IMG/VR virus record: IMGVR_UViG_3300025889_020517
Span: 1 to 36,012 of that record
Length of the DNA: 36,012 nucleotides
Strand: one strand, 5' to 3'
Origin: a virus
Within the stretch, counting starts at the first letter, position 1. Each line of letters starts with the position of its first letter. Position numbers and translations under genes: made by a program. The notes below the pieces were generated by a model. That model ran no database searches. It was not told the origin of the DNA and saw only the letters and a program-made list of their open reading frames with translations. Below, piece after piece: positions 17,935-26,040 of this stretch.

Positions 17935-19230
17935 ATGAGCAAAAATACGTTTTATATAAGCAGCCCTTTTGACACTTATAGTGGTTATGGTGCTCGTTCT
18001 AGAGATTTAATTAAAGCTATTATAGAATTAGATAAATATGATGTAAAATTATTATCTCAACGCTGGGGAAATACACCCTTTGGATTCTGTACAAATAATC
18101 CTGAGTGGGGATTTCTTTTAGATTTAATAGTCCCTAACAATAATCTTACTGAGCAACCAGATATTTGGGCTCAAGTTACTGTACCTAATGAATTTCAACC
18201 TGTAGGAAAGTATAATATTGGTTTTACTGCTGGTATGGAAACTACTTTAGTACATGGTAGTTGGGTAGAAGGAATAAATAGAATGGATATTACTTTTGCT
18301 TCATCTGAGCATTCTAAACAATCTTTTCTTAACTCAGTTTATGAAAAAAGAAATAATCAAAACCAAAAAGTAGGAGAAGTAAAAGTAGAAAAACCTATTG
18401 AAGTATTATTTGAAGGTGCTAACTTAGACGTTTATAAACCTACTACTGAACCTTGTTTGATTGATTTTAATATTCCTGAATCATTTGCTTACTTATTTGT
18501 AGGTCATTGGATGCAAGGAGAGATAGGTGAAGATAGAAAAAATGTAGGTTTATTAATTAAAGCATTTTTAGAAACTTTTAAAAATAAAAAAAACAAACCT
18601 GCTTTAATTCTTAAAACTTCTCAAGTTGGGGCTTCTTATATGGATAGAGATGAAATTCTTAAAAAAATTTCATATATTAAGGAAACAGTAAATTCTGAAA
18701 ATTTACCTAATATTTATCTTCTTCATGGTGAATTTACTGATGAAGAAATGAATTCACTTTATAACCATTCTAAAATTAAAGCAATGGTTAGTTTAACTAA
18801 AGGTGAAGGCTTTGGTCGTCCATTACTTGAATTTAGTTTATCACAAAAACCTATCATTACTACTTCATGGTCCGGCCATACAGATTTTTTACATAAAGAA
18901 TTTAGTATTTTAATAGGAGGAACCCTTACAAATGTTCATAAATCAGCAGTAGTTAAAGATATGATTTTACCTGAATCTCAATGGTTTTCCCCTGATCATG
19001 GACAAATTGGATATTTTTTAAATGATATGTTCGAAAATTATAAAAAATATATCAGTGGGGGTAAACGACAAGCTTACTATAGTAAAACTAACTTTAGTAA
19101 AGACAAAATGAAAGAAAAACTAGATCTTCTTTTAACCCAAAATATCCCAGACTTACCTAAAAAAGTAGAACTTAAATTACCCCAAATTAAAAAAATTGAA
19201 CTTCCTAAAAAACCTATACTAAATGGATAA
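17935..19230 (+). CDS. Glycosyltransferase GT4-like (GT-B), second
   Basis: 431 residues. N-terminus FYISSPFDTYSGYGARSRD has the Gly-rich acceptor loop; middle has VLFEGANLDVYKP and FVGHWMQGE; C-terminal donor site is KGEGFGRPLLEFSLSQKPII followed by TTSWSGHTDFL, the GT4 E-x7-E motif. The end is Lys/Pro/Leu rich (LPKKVELKLPQIKKIELPKK), probably a flexible tail. It differs from the enzyme at 16503 in sequence so is not a tandem duplicate. It overlaps the zinc-ribbon gene by 8 nt. Confidence 0.88.
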   Translation: MSKNTFYISSPFDTYSGYGARSRDLIKAIIELDKYDVKLLSQRWGNTPFGFCTNNPEWGFLLDLIVPNNNLTEQPDIWAQVTVPNEFQPVGKYNIGFTAGMETTLVHGSWVEGINRMDITFASSEHSKQSFLNSVYEKRNNQNQKVGEVKVEKPIEVLFEGANLDVYKPTTEPCLIDFNIPESFAYLFVGHWMQGEIGEDRKNVGLLIKAFLETFKNKKNKPALILKTSQVGASYMDRDEILKKISYIKETVNSENLPNIYLLHGEFTDEEMNSLYNHSKIKAMVSLTKGEGFGRPLLEFSLSQKPIITTSWSGHTDFLHKEFSILIGGTLTNVHKSAVVKDMILPESQWFSPDHGQIGYFLNDMFENYKKYISGGKRQAYYSKTNFSKDKMKEKLDLLLTQNIPDLPKKVELKLPQIKKIELPKKPILNG

Positions 19231-19669
19231 TTTAATTACTTGTAATCGTTGCAGTTCAGATGCGTGTTATGTTCAAGAAGTAAGTGCTGATATTAAGCTA
19301 TATTATTGTTATGGTTGTGGTTTCCAAGCTAATACTGCTATGAACTCAGGCTCTAAATTTTTAAATGAACAACTAGAAATCCTTCCAGAGCTATATAAAG
19401 AATTAATGGGTGAAGATGAAAATGGATTAATTTGGATGCCTTCTACGGTTAATATTCCTGATAAAGGTATGGTGTTTGCTGATGGAGGTACTTCTTTAAA
19501 TTGGTATTGGTCTGCTGTTAAAGCAATCCCTATGCCTGAAGAAGAAAAAGCTAAATTTGCTGAAAAAGGTAAAGATTATAAATGGAAAATGGACATGACT
19601 ACTTTACAACATTTCCCAGAACGTGATTATATAGAAGCTCTTGATTATATTGGAGTGTTTGAAAAATAA
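19223..19669 (+). CDS. Zinc-ribbon phage protein, unknown function
   Basis: 148 residues. CNRC (8-11) and CYGC (29-32) make a CxxC-x17-CxxC zinc ribbon at the N-terminus. The rest has GLIWMPSTVNIPDKGMVF and an EDGN-free, lysine-rich helix ending with ALDYIGVFEK. This combination of ribbon plus short globular domain is familiar from T4-like phages, where it lacks an assigned role. It lies between glycosyltransferases but no sugar-related motif is seen. Confidence 0.7.
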   Translation: MDNLITCNRCSSDACYVQEVSADIKLYYCYGCGFQANTAMNSGSKFLNEQLEILPELYKELMGEDENGLIWMPSTVNIPDKGMVFADGGTSLNWYWSAVKAIPMPEEEKAKFAEKGKDYKWKMDMTTLQHFPERDYIEALDYIGVFEK

Positions 19670-19675
19670 ACCAAA

Positions 19676-20299
19676 ATGAAAATAAGTTACGCAATTACAG
19701 TTTGTAATGAGTTATTAGAAATTCAACGTTTACTTCCTTTTTTAATTGAGAACAAAAGGAAAGAAGATGAAATTGTAGTATTTTATGATACTAACAATGG
19801 TTCTAAATCTGTAGAAGATTATTTAAGAGCTCAAAGTGTAAATACAGTTCCCTTTAGATGGTTTGGTTATCATTTTAATGGTCACTTTGCTCATATGAAA
19901 AATGCTCTCACAGAAGCATGTTTAGGAGACTACATCTACCAAATCGATGCTGATGAAATGATCTCAGAGTATGTAATGCGTTTACTCCCTCAAGTATTAG
20001 AAATGAATACAGTAGATGTTGTTAGAGTGCCTCGTATTAATACAGTAGAAGGATTAACTCAAGAACATATTGATAAGTGGAAGTGGTACGTTAATGAACG
20101 TGGCTGGATTAACTTCCCAGACTATCAATGGAGAATTTATAAACGTGTTCCTGAAATACGATGGGAAAATAAAGTACATGAAGTTCTTAATGGTTATGAA
20201 ACTATGGCAGTTCTTCCTCCTGAGGAAGAATGGTGTTTAATTCACCATAAGGATATTAAACGCCAAGAAAAACAAAATGAATATTATAGTAAGTTATGA
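19676..20299 (+). CDS. Glycosyltransferase family 2-like (short GT-A)
   Basis: 207 residues. ISYAITVCNELLEIQRLLPF opens the GT2 Rossmann-like domain; DEIVVFYDTNNG at 31-42, YIYQIDADE with DAD at 91-93 for the metal/nucleotide site, and a later WRIYKRVPEIRWENKVHEVL block that resembles the acceptor side of WaaE/KdtX-type GT2 proteins. It lacks a membrane anchor and is cytosolic by appearance. The next gene overlaps its stop by 4 nt. Confidence 0.88.
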   Translation: MKISYAITVCNELLEIQRLLPFLIENKRKEDEIVVFYDTNNGSKSVEDYLRAQSVNTVPFRWFGYHFNGHFAHMKNALTEACLGDYIYQIDADEMISEYVMRLLPQVLEMNTVDVVRVPRINTVEGLTQEHIDKWKWYVNERGWINFPDYQWRIYKRVPEIRWENKVHEVLNGYETMAVLPPEEEWCLIHHKDIKRQEKQNEYYSKL

Positions 20300-20520
20300 A
20301 AGATAAATACCCTAATATGAAATCTACAGTTAATACTCAAGGTGAAGTAGTAACTCAAATAATTCATTTTGTAGGAGGAATTAAAAGAACATACCATGGT
20401 ATTTTAAGTTCTTCTATTAAACAAGGACAATTTACTAAATTTAAGTGTACTGATGGTAGCATGGTTATGATTAACGATGTTAATGTTTTATGTATTGAAG
20501 TTTTTACTGAAAAGTTTTAA
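20296..20520 (+). CDS. Hypothetical 74-aa beta-rich protein
   Basis: Starts in a 4-nt ATGA overlap with the glycosyltransferase. It appears to be a small beta barrel (VVTQIIHFVGGIKRTYHGIL, then FTKFKCTDGSMVMIN, VNVLCIEVF), about the size of an SH3- or LSm-like fold. I cannot place it in a family. It is 3 nt before the next gene. Confidence 0.6.
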   Translation: MKDKYPNMKSTVNTQGEVVTQIIHFVGGIKRTYHGILSSSIKQGQFTKFKCTDGSMVMINDVNVLCIEVFTEKF

Positions 20521-20523
20521 ATT

Positions 20524-21027
20524 ATGATTATAGGTAATGGTAGCATTGCTCGAGTATTAGAAGATAGAGATGATTTAGTATTTTTCGCTTCAGGAGTTAG
20601 TAATAGCTCTTGTAAAGATGAAAGCGAATATCAACGTGAGTTAAACTTACTTAAAACAGTCCCTACAGATCAACATGTAGTGTATTTTTCTAATTTAGGA
20701 ATTTACTATAAAGAAGATCGTTATACTCAACATAAAATAGATATGGAAGAGTATATTAGAACTCATTATAAAAGTTATACTATAGTTAGAATTGAAGTTT
20801 GTGAATGGGTTACTACCCCTCATACTATACTAAACTTTTTTAAAACCCAATTAAACCAAGGTATTGAACCCACAATCCAGGATACTACTAGATATGTTTT
20901 AAGTGTAGACGAGTTTATCTATTGGATTAAAATGATTAAGTCTGGAGTAAAAAATGAAATGAACATTCTAGGAAGAAAAATGACTATTGCTGAGATAGTA
21001 GAAGCTATAAAGCAAAATAAGTTATGA
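20524..21027 (+). CDS. SDR-like (NAD-dependent epimerase-type) short protein
   Basis: 167 residues. MIIGNGSIARVLEDRDDLVFFASG looks like a reduced Rossmann start (GNGSIA in place of GxxGxxG), with VVYFSNLGIYY then TQHKIDMEEYI where an S-x-n-YxxxK-like site would be, and TIVRIEVCEWV as the post-active-site strand. This is half the size of extended SDRs (~310), lacking most of the substrate domain. It may be a sugar oxidoreductase relative, or a phage-adapted member with another role. The nucleotide loop is atypical, so activity is uncertain. Confidence 0.5.
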   Translation: MIIGNGSIARVLEDRDDLVFFASGVSNSSCKDESEYQRELNLLKTVPTDQHVVYFSNLGIYYKEDRYTQHKIDMEEYIRTHYKSYTIVRIEVCEWVTTPHTILNFFKTQLNQGIEPTIQDTTRYVLSVDEFIYWIKMIKSGVKNEMNILGRKMTIAEIVEAIKQNKL

Positions 21028-21944
21028 TAAAAATTAAATTATTTTACCTTATTATGCCTTGGCAAATTGATTATGCCTTGCTTTCTTATACTCAATTTAA
21101 AAAATCAAAATATTATCTTCCTAAAGATGTTGAAATAACTATTGATACTCATCTTAATTTATCTAATTATTTAATTGATTGGGATAATAGTAAATTACCT
21201 AAAGAGTTTTTTATTAAAAAATATAATGATTTAGCTATTCTTTTAAAAGATTATAAACATAATTCCATAGTATATGATGGAGATGAAAATTATGGTCTTT
21301 TAGATATGCAAAAACAAGCATATGGAGATGAATTTGATTATTACATCTCAGTTTGCCCTGATATGTACTTTAGTGAGACTGCTTTATATTCTTTAATTGA
21401 GGCAGCTAAAATAATTAAAAATGATTATTTTGTAATTACTCCTGAAATTTCTAAAATGTGGGATTGGACTTGGGATGAAATAACTAATAAAAAATATCTA
21501 AACGTACCTTATAATGATTGGGATAAAGCTGATATTTTTGATATTAGGTATGATTTAAAATCTTCTAATGAGGATATTTACTTAGATCCTGTTTCTAAAA
21601 GTAAATTTGCAATATGGTTTGATCTTTATAGTAAATCATTTTATGAAAACTTATGCCGTGTGCATGATGATTGGACTGGATATGGTCCTTGGGATTGGTA
21701 TTCAATGATGCTTTCTGATCACGTTAAAAGTTTAGGAGTAGATTACCAACAATACATTTTAAGAGGACAAACTATATTTGAATATTCAATTGGCCCTTTA
21801 AAAGATAGAGGTTATACTGAATATTATAAAGATTTTCTTAAAATTAAAATAGGAGCTAAAGAACAAAGAGACAAATTTGAAGCAAGAATGAATGAATATC
21901 TAAATAAAGGTGTACAAATGATTAAAAACCAAAATATTATATGA
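21024..21944 (+). CDS. Probable glycosyltransferase-like protein (GT-A style), unassigned family
   Basis: 306 residues. The N-terminus IKLFYLIMPWQIDYALLSYTQ resembles a GT-A first strand and helix. DEFDYYISVCPDMYFSETAL at ~102-121 is laid out like the acidic donor-site strand with a D-containing turn. Tryptophan-rich motifs (MWDWTWDEI, YGPWDWYS) follow in the C-terminal half. I cannot assign a CAZy family. The call depends on this layout and its position among other glycosyltransferases; it overlaps both neighbours by 4 nt. Confidence 0.55.
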   Translation: MIKIKLFYLIMPWQIDYALLSYTQFKKSKYYLPKDVEITIDTHLNLSNYLIDWDNSKLPKEFFIKKYNDLAILLKDYKHNSIVYDGDENYGLLDMQKQAYGDEFDYYISVCPDMYFSETALYSLIEAAKIIKNDYFVITPEISKMWDWTWDEITNKKYLNVPYNDWDKADIFDIRYDLKSSNEDIYLDPVSKSKFAIWFDLYSKSFYENLCRVHDDWTGYGPWDWYSMMLSDHVKSLGVDYQQYILRGQTIFEYSIGPLKDRGYTEYYKDFLKIKIGAKEQRDKFEARMNEYLNKGVQMIKNQNII

Positions 21945-22339
21945 GAAAATATCTTCCAACACTAAGTGAACTAGTTGATCGTTTATCAATCGTCCAACTT
22001 AAAGAAGTATTCATCCCAGAACATAAAGATGAATATGCCCAAGAAATTGCTGATATTACACACGACATCCAAATGTTATTAGATGAACAAGATGGTAAAG
22101 TAACAGCTGAAACAATTAGAGCTATCGTGGTATTATCGCAGATGAATCTTCATATATGGCACAACGAATCTAATTATCGTAAGGGCATTAAAGACGGAAA
22201 TAACCTGGAATTAACACATGGTTTAAATGGTATTCGCAATACAGCTAAAAATAGAATTCAAGAAGTTGTAGGCGGAAGAAAAGATTATAAAATCGATTGT
22301 TTAGCAGCCGAGTTTAAAGACTGGGAAATTAGTTGGTAA
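21941..22339 (+). CDS. Conserved-looking helical phage protein, unknown function
   Basis: 132 residues, almost all helical: PTLSELVDRLSIVQLKE at the start, EYAQEIADITHDIQMLLDEQ, AIVVLSQMNLHIWHNES, then LTHGLNGIRNTAKNRIQ. The opening LSELVDRLSIVQLK pattern is one I associate with small proteins next to glycosyltransferases in T4-like phages, but the function is unknown to me. It may be a scaffold or partner protein for a neighbouring enzyme. The following gene starts on the A of its TAA stop (TAATG). Confidence 0.6.
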   Translation: MRKYLPTLSELVDRLSIVQLKEVFIPEHKDEYAQEIADITHDIQMLLDEQDGKVTAETIRAIVVLSQMNLHIWHNESNYRKGIKDGNNLELTHGLNGIRNTAKNRIQEVVGGRKDYKIDCLAAEFKDWEISW

Positions 22340-23223
22340 TGGAAATATTTGCTAATTTTAGAGATATTAATACTGATCCTTACTTACTTTATATTAAAGC
22401 AAAGTATGGAGACAAACCTATTACTTTTTGGTATGATAAATTACCTACATCTCTTAATGAGCTAAATATAAACCCTTATAATTTTTTATTTTTACATGAA
22501 CCTGATGAGTTTTTTGGTTTACATTCTTATGCTTCTCGAACCCACTCCCAATTTACAGCTATATTAACTTGGAATGATAAATTATTAAGTAATTTATCTA
22601 ATGCTGTAAATTTTACTTACAGTGGCCAAACTTTAGATAATGATTATATTAATTCACTAAGTAAAAAAGAATTTAATATTTCATTTTTATGTGGAACTAA
22701 ATCTTCTGTTGAAGGACACAAATTACGACATAGTGTTTATTCTTTAGAGTCTAAAATTCAAATTCCTAAAAAATGGTTTTATGTTTTAGATGATTATGAC
22801 CATAAAACTAATACCAGACCTGGTTATACTGAATATTCTAGAGACCTATCCCACATTCCAGAAGGTATTGATCCTATTAGTTATGGCCGAAGAGTTTTAT
22901 TTGATGATTCAATGTTTAACATCGTAATTGAGAATGTTAAATATAATAATTGGTATAATAAGATTGGGGATGCGTTTGTAACTAAAACTATCCCATTATA
23001 TTGGGGTTGCCCTAATATTAGTGAATTTGGTTATGATGAAAAAGGAATTATTAGATTTAACACCAAAGAAGAATTATTAGATATAATAAATAATCTAACC
23101 CCAGAAAAATATAATGAAATGCTTCCATATATTGAATATAATTATGAATTAGCACTTCAAGACACATTTGAAAACAACATCAGTCAATTTTTTGATAATA
23201 TTTTTGAACTTAATAATATATGA
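22339..23223 (+). CDS. Alpha-1,3-fucosyltransferase-like glycosyltransferase (GT10 / exostosin-like)
   Basis: 294 residues from the ATG at 22339, which shares a base with the preceding stop. The C-terminal block FNIVIENVKYNNWYNKIGDA then TIPLYWGCPNISEF matches the donor-binding signature of GT10 fucosyltransferases (F-x-EN-x-x-Y-x-T/N-E/K-K-I ... P-Y-G/W-G-x-P-N), though the canonical TEK is NKI here. GT10 enzymes use GDP-fucose. This fits the GDP-mannose 4,6-dehydratase at 28653 and the GDP-fucose-synthase-like SDR at 26033, so the donor may be GDP-fucose or a 3-deoxy relative. The RmlC-like gene overlaps by 4 nt. Confidence 0.75.
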   Translation: MEIFANFRDINTDPYLLYIKAKYGDKPITFWYDKLPTSLNELNINPYNFLFLHEPDEFFGLHSYASRTHSQFTAILTWNDKLLSNLSNAVNFTYSGQTLDNDYINSLSKKEFNISFLCGTKSSVEGHKLRHSVYSLESKIQIPKKWFYVLDDYDHKTNTRPGYTEYSRDLSHIPEGIDPISYGRRVLFDDSMFNIVIENVKYNNWYNKIGDAFVTKTIPLYWGCPNISEFGYDEKGIIRFNTKEELLDIINNLTPEKYNEMLPYIEYNYELALQDTFENNISQFFDNIFELNNI

Positions 23224-23696
23224 TATTTCCAGAAGTAAGAATCTATCAACCAGATTCATTTGAAGATTTTAGAGGTGAATTATATACCTTATTTAAACAA
23301 GATGATCATGAATTAGTTTTTAACCATGATAAAGTATCTATTTCGCGCAAACATGTGTTAAGAGGATTACACGGTGATTCTAAATCATGGAAATATATTT
23401 CTTGTTTAGCAGGTGAAGTATTATTAGTAGTAGTTGATAATCGTCCTGAATCTAAAAACTATTTAAAATGGGATTCTATTGTTTTATCCTCTAAAAATAA
23501 GAAAGCAGTTTTAATCCCACCTATGTTTGCTAATGGTCATTTTGTTTTAAGTGATGAAGCAACATTCTTCTACAAATGGGCTTACCCAGGATCATATCCA
23601 GATGTTCAAGATCAATTTACATTAAAATGGAATGATCCCCGTATAGGAATTCACTGGCCTGTTTCTAATCCTATTTTATCTAAACGTGACGCTTAA
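23220..23696 (+). CDS. RmlC-like nucleotide-sugar 3,5-epimerase (cupin)
   Basis: 158 residues, slightly shorter than RmlC (~180). FEDFRGELYTLF at 14-25, FNHDKVSISRKHVLRGLHGD with the catalytic-type H51 in RGLHGD, LAGEVLLVVVDNRPES, IPPMFANGHFVLSD and IHWPV follow the order of the dTDP-4-dehydrorhamnose 3,5-epimerase fold. The motif is RGLHGD rather than RGLHYQ, typical of a side branch whose substrate need not be dTDP-linked. It probably epimerises a 4-keto-6-deoxy nucleotide sugar. A 24-nt AT-rich gap follows it. Confidence 0.83.
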   Translation: MIFPEVRIYQPDSFEDFRGELYTLFKQDDHELVFNHDKVSISRKHVLRGLHGDSKSWKYISCLAGEVLLVVVDNRPESKNYLKWDSIVLSSKNKKAVLIPPMFANGHFVLSDEATFFYKWAYPGSYPDVQDQFTLKWNDPRIGIHWPVSNPILSKRDA

Positions 23697-23720
23697 AAGT
23701 TTTTTTATTATATTAATGTT

Positions 23721-24347
23721 ATGAATATACCCAGACACTATACTAAAGTTCGCGACGTAAACATTACGCCTGAAGAACTAATTGCATTCGAAGATCGAGT
23801 AAAGGATGCATATGAAAATGCCAAGGTAAAAGGACCAGTGCATTTATCTAAAAATAACGAAGAACAACTTATTGAATTGTTTCAATACATCCATAAAGAT
23901 GATTGGGTACTTTCAGCTTGGAGAAATCATTACCATGCCCTATTACACGGTGTAGACCCAGAAAAATTATTTTCATGGATTAGTGAAGGTAGAAGTATGG
24001 GCACAAATAATCTTAAACCTAACTTTTATGCTTCATCTATTGTAGGTGGTATTATTCCTCTTTCTTTAGGCATTGCTGCTGGTTTAAAGCGTTCTAATTC
24101 ACCTCGTCGTGTATGGTGTTTTGTAGGTGATATGACAATGGAAACTGGTGTATTCCATGAAGCCTACAAATATTCTCAAAACTTCAATCTACCACTTCAA
24201 TTTGTAGTTGAAGATAATAATTTGAGTGTTCACACACCCACTGATTTAGCTTGGGGTAAGCGTATGGACGTTCCTGAAAATGTTATTTATTATCAATATA
24301 AAATGTCTTACCCCCACCACGGAACAGGCAAATGGGTTAATTTCTAA
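23721..24347 (+). CDS. TPP-dependent enzyme, E1-alpha/transketolase N-like subunit
   Basis: 208 residues. YIHKDDWVLSAWRNHYHALLHG at 56-77 matches the substrate-side region of pyruvate dehydrogenase E1-alpha; GGIIPLSLGIAAGLKR at 109-124 and the TPP motif GD (136-137) with NN at 166-167, 28 residues between D137 and N166, place it in the TPP superfamily. The third residue of GDG is Met. It is far shorter than an E1-alpha (~330-360), lacking the C-terminal part. It pairs with the pyrimidine-binding subunit 3 nt downstream. Sited among nucleotide-sugar genes, it may transfer a C2 unit to a keto sugar rather than feed a lipoyl E2, since no E2 is seen. Confidence 0.82.
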   Translation: MNIPRHYTKVRDVNITPEELIAFEDRVKDAYENAKVKGPVHLSKNNEEQLIELFQYIHKDDWVLSAWRNHYHALLHGVDPEKLFSWISEGRSMGTNNLKPNFYASSIVGGIIPLSLGIAAGLKRSNSPRRVWCFVGDMTMETGVFHEAYKYSQNFNLPLQFVVEDNNLSVHTPTDLAWGKRMDVPENVIYYQYKMSYPHHGTGKWVNF

Positions 24348-24350
24348 ATT

Positions 24351-24881
24351 ATGGGTTACAAAAACGAATTAGACAGAGCAATGGAATGGCTTGCTTCAAA
24401 GCCAGATACCGTATTTACAGGACAAGCTATTGGAATGAGCGGACACGCTATTTCAAATACAATGGTTAATGTCCCACAAGACAAACGAGTTGAATTACCC
24501 GTATTTGAAGAAACCCAATTGGGAATGGCCACAGGTATGGCATTAACAGGTTGGGTACCCATTACTTGTTACCCACGATTTGATTTCTTTATTTTATCAC
24601 TTAACCAATTGGTTAATCATTTAGACAAAATGCAAGACATGTCTAAAGGTGAAATGAAACCTAAAGTTATTATTCGTGTAGCTGTAGGTTCTAAAGTACC
24701 ATTTAGTGCAGGTCCCCAACATACTCAAAACCATACTGAAGCAATGCGTAAAATGCTTACTGAAGTAGAAGTTGTTGAATTAATGGAACCAGAAGAAATC
24801 TTTCCAGCATTTGAAAAAGCATATAATAGTGATAAATCAACCTTAATTATTGAACACAGCGAGTTTTATGGCAGCAAATAA
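24351..24881 (+). CDS. TPP-dependent enzyme, E1-beta/transketolase pyrimidine-domain subunit
   Basis: 176 residues forming a single transketolase pyrimidine-binding domain. PVFEETQLGMATGMALTGWV at 50-69 contains the conserved Glu (E53) that activates TPP; PRFDFFILSLNQLVNHLDKM and VPFSAGPQHTQNH follow as in E1-beta. It lacks the C-terminal transketolase-C domain that E1-beta (~325 residues) carries for dimer and E2 contacts. With the alpha-like subunit immediately upstream it completes a TPP site across the chains. It overlaps the aminotransferase-fold gene by 14 nt, coupling it to the 3-dehydratase-like protein. Confidence 0.85.
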   Translation: MGYKNELDRAMEWLASKPDTVFTGQAIGMSGHAISNTMVNVPQDKRVELPVFEETQLGMATGMALTGWVPITCYPRFDFFILSLNQLVNHLDKMQDMSKGEMKPKVIIRVAVGSKVPFSAGPQHTQNHTEAMRKMLTEVEVVELMEPEEIFPAFEKAYNSDKSTLIIEHSEFYGSK

Positions 24882-26040
24882 TTTTACATGGCCTCTTATT
24901 AATGATAATATCACCCAAGGTGATAGAGAAATCCTAGCTGATTTCTGTTTAAATGGTGAACGTTTTACTAACGGACCTAAAGTTAAAGAATTTGAAAGTA
25001 TATGGTCTGAATGGTTAGGTGTAAATCATTCTGTAATGGTTAACTCTGGTGCTTCAGCTAACTATATTTCTATTGCTATGGTAAAAGAATTAGTAGGTGA
25101 AGGTGAAATAATTGTACCCCCAATTGGTTGGGTTAGCGACATATCTTCAGTTGTTCAATTAGGAATGACCCCTGTATTTGTAGATGTATCACTTAGTGAT
25201 TTTAACATTACTTCTAGAAACATTAAGGATGCTATTACTCCTAAAACCAAAGCAATTGTATTAGTACATACACTAGGATTCCCAGCAATTAATGATGAAA
25301 TTATTCAAATTGCTAAAGATAATAATTTAATTCTAATTGAGGATTGTTGTGAAGCTCATGGTGCTACTTACAATGGTAAACGTGTAGGTTCATTTGGTGA
25401 TATTTCATTGTTCTCATTTTATTTTGGTCATCATATTACTACTATTGAAGGAGGAATGGTTTGTACAAACAACCCAGGCCTATATGATTTAGCTAAACTA
25501 TTCCGCTCACATGGAATGACACGAGAAGCTTCTTTAGGATTACAAGAACTTTATCAAAATGTTTATCCTGATTTAAATCCATTATTTACTTTTGCAGTAG
25601 CTGGATTTAACATGCGTTCAACTGAGCTAAATGCTGTTTTGGGTATTGAACAAATGAAACGTTTAGATTACAATATAAAATGTAGGCAAGATAATTTAGA
25701 TACTTGGTTAAGTAATCTTAACCCTGCAATGTTTATTACTAGATTTAATATTCAAGGTAATAGCAATTTTGCTTTACCTTTAATGATGCAAGGAGCTACT
25801 ATAAATAAATTAAAAGAAGTTTGCCGTATTTTAGAAGAAGAAGGAGTAGAATATCGTTTAGGTACAGCAGGAGGTGGAAACCAATCTCGTCAACCTTATT
25901 TAAAAAAATTCCCACACCGTATAAATGGAACATTAGTACAAGCTGATTATATCCATAAAAATGCTCTTTATGTAGGTAACCATCCTGAATTAACTGAAGA
26001 ACAAATTATTAATCTTTGTAAAAAATTAAATAATGTTTAA
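24868..26040 (+). CDS. DegT-fold, ColD/E1-like nucleotide-sugar 3-dehydratase (His replaces PLP lysine)
   Basis: 390 residues from the ATG at 24868 (a TTG 18 nt up is less likely). The DegT/DnrJ/EryC1 fold is clear: GERFTNGPKVKEFE, NSGASANYISI, VLVHTLGFPAI, IEDCCEAHGA. The PLP-lysine position reads SFYFGHHITTIEGG, so His188 stands where aminotransferases have Lys. This is the hallmark of ColD (GDP-4-keto-6-deoxymannose 3-dehydratase, 388 residues, His188) and the CDP-sugar E1/RfbH enzymes, which remove the 3-hydroxyl using PMP. It is therefore predicted to make a 3,6-dideoxy-4-keto sugar, not an amino sugar. No iron-sulfur motif is seen, favouring ColD over E1. GDP-linked substrate fits the GMD at 28653. 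Confidence 0.87.
   Translation: MAANNFTWPLINDNITQGDREILADFCLNGERFTNGPKVKEFESIWSEWLGVNHSVMVNSGASANYISIAMVKELVGEGEIIVPPIGWVSDISSVVQLGMTPVFVDVSLSDFNITSRNIKDAITPKTKAIVLVHTLGFPAINDEIIQIAKDNNLILIEDCCEAHGATYNGKRVGSFGDISLFSFYFGHHITTIEGGMVCTNNPGLYDLAKLFRSHGMTREASLGLQELYQNVYPDLNPLFTFAVAGFNMRSTELNAVLGIEQMKRLDYNIKCRQDNLDTWLSNLNPAMFITRFNIQGNSNFALPLMMQGATINKLKEVCRILEEEGVEYRLGTAGGGNQSRQPYLKKFPHRINGTLVQADYIHKNALYVGNHPELTEEQIINLCKKLNNV

Noticed and set aside
23697-23720. Terminator at the T-run after the RmlC-like gene
   Set aside because: The T-run is present but I could not find a convincing GC stem before it.
24850-24867. TTG start for the ColD-like protein
   Set aside because: Adds six residues within the preceding gene; the ATG at 24868 gives a length and His188 numbering equal to ColD.
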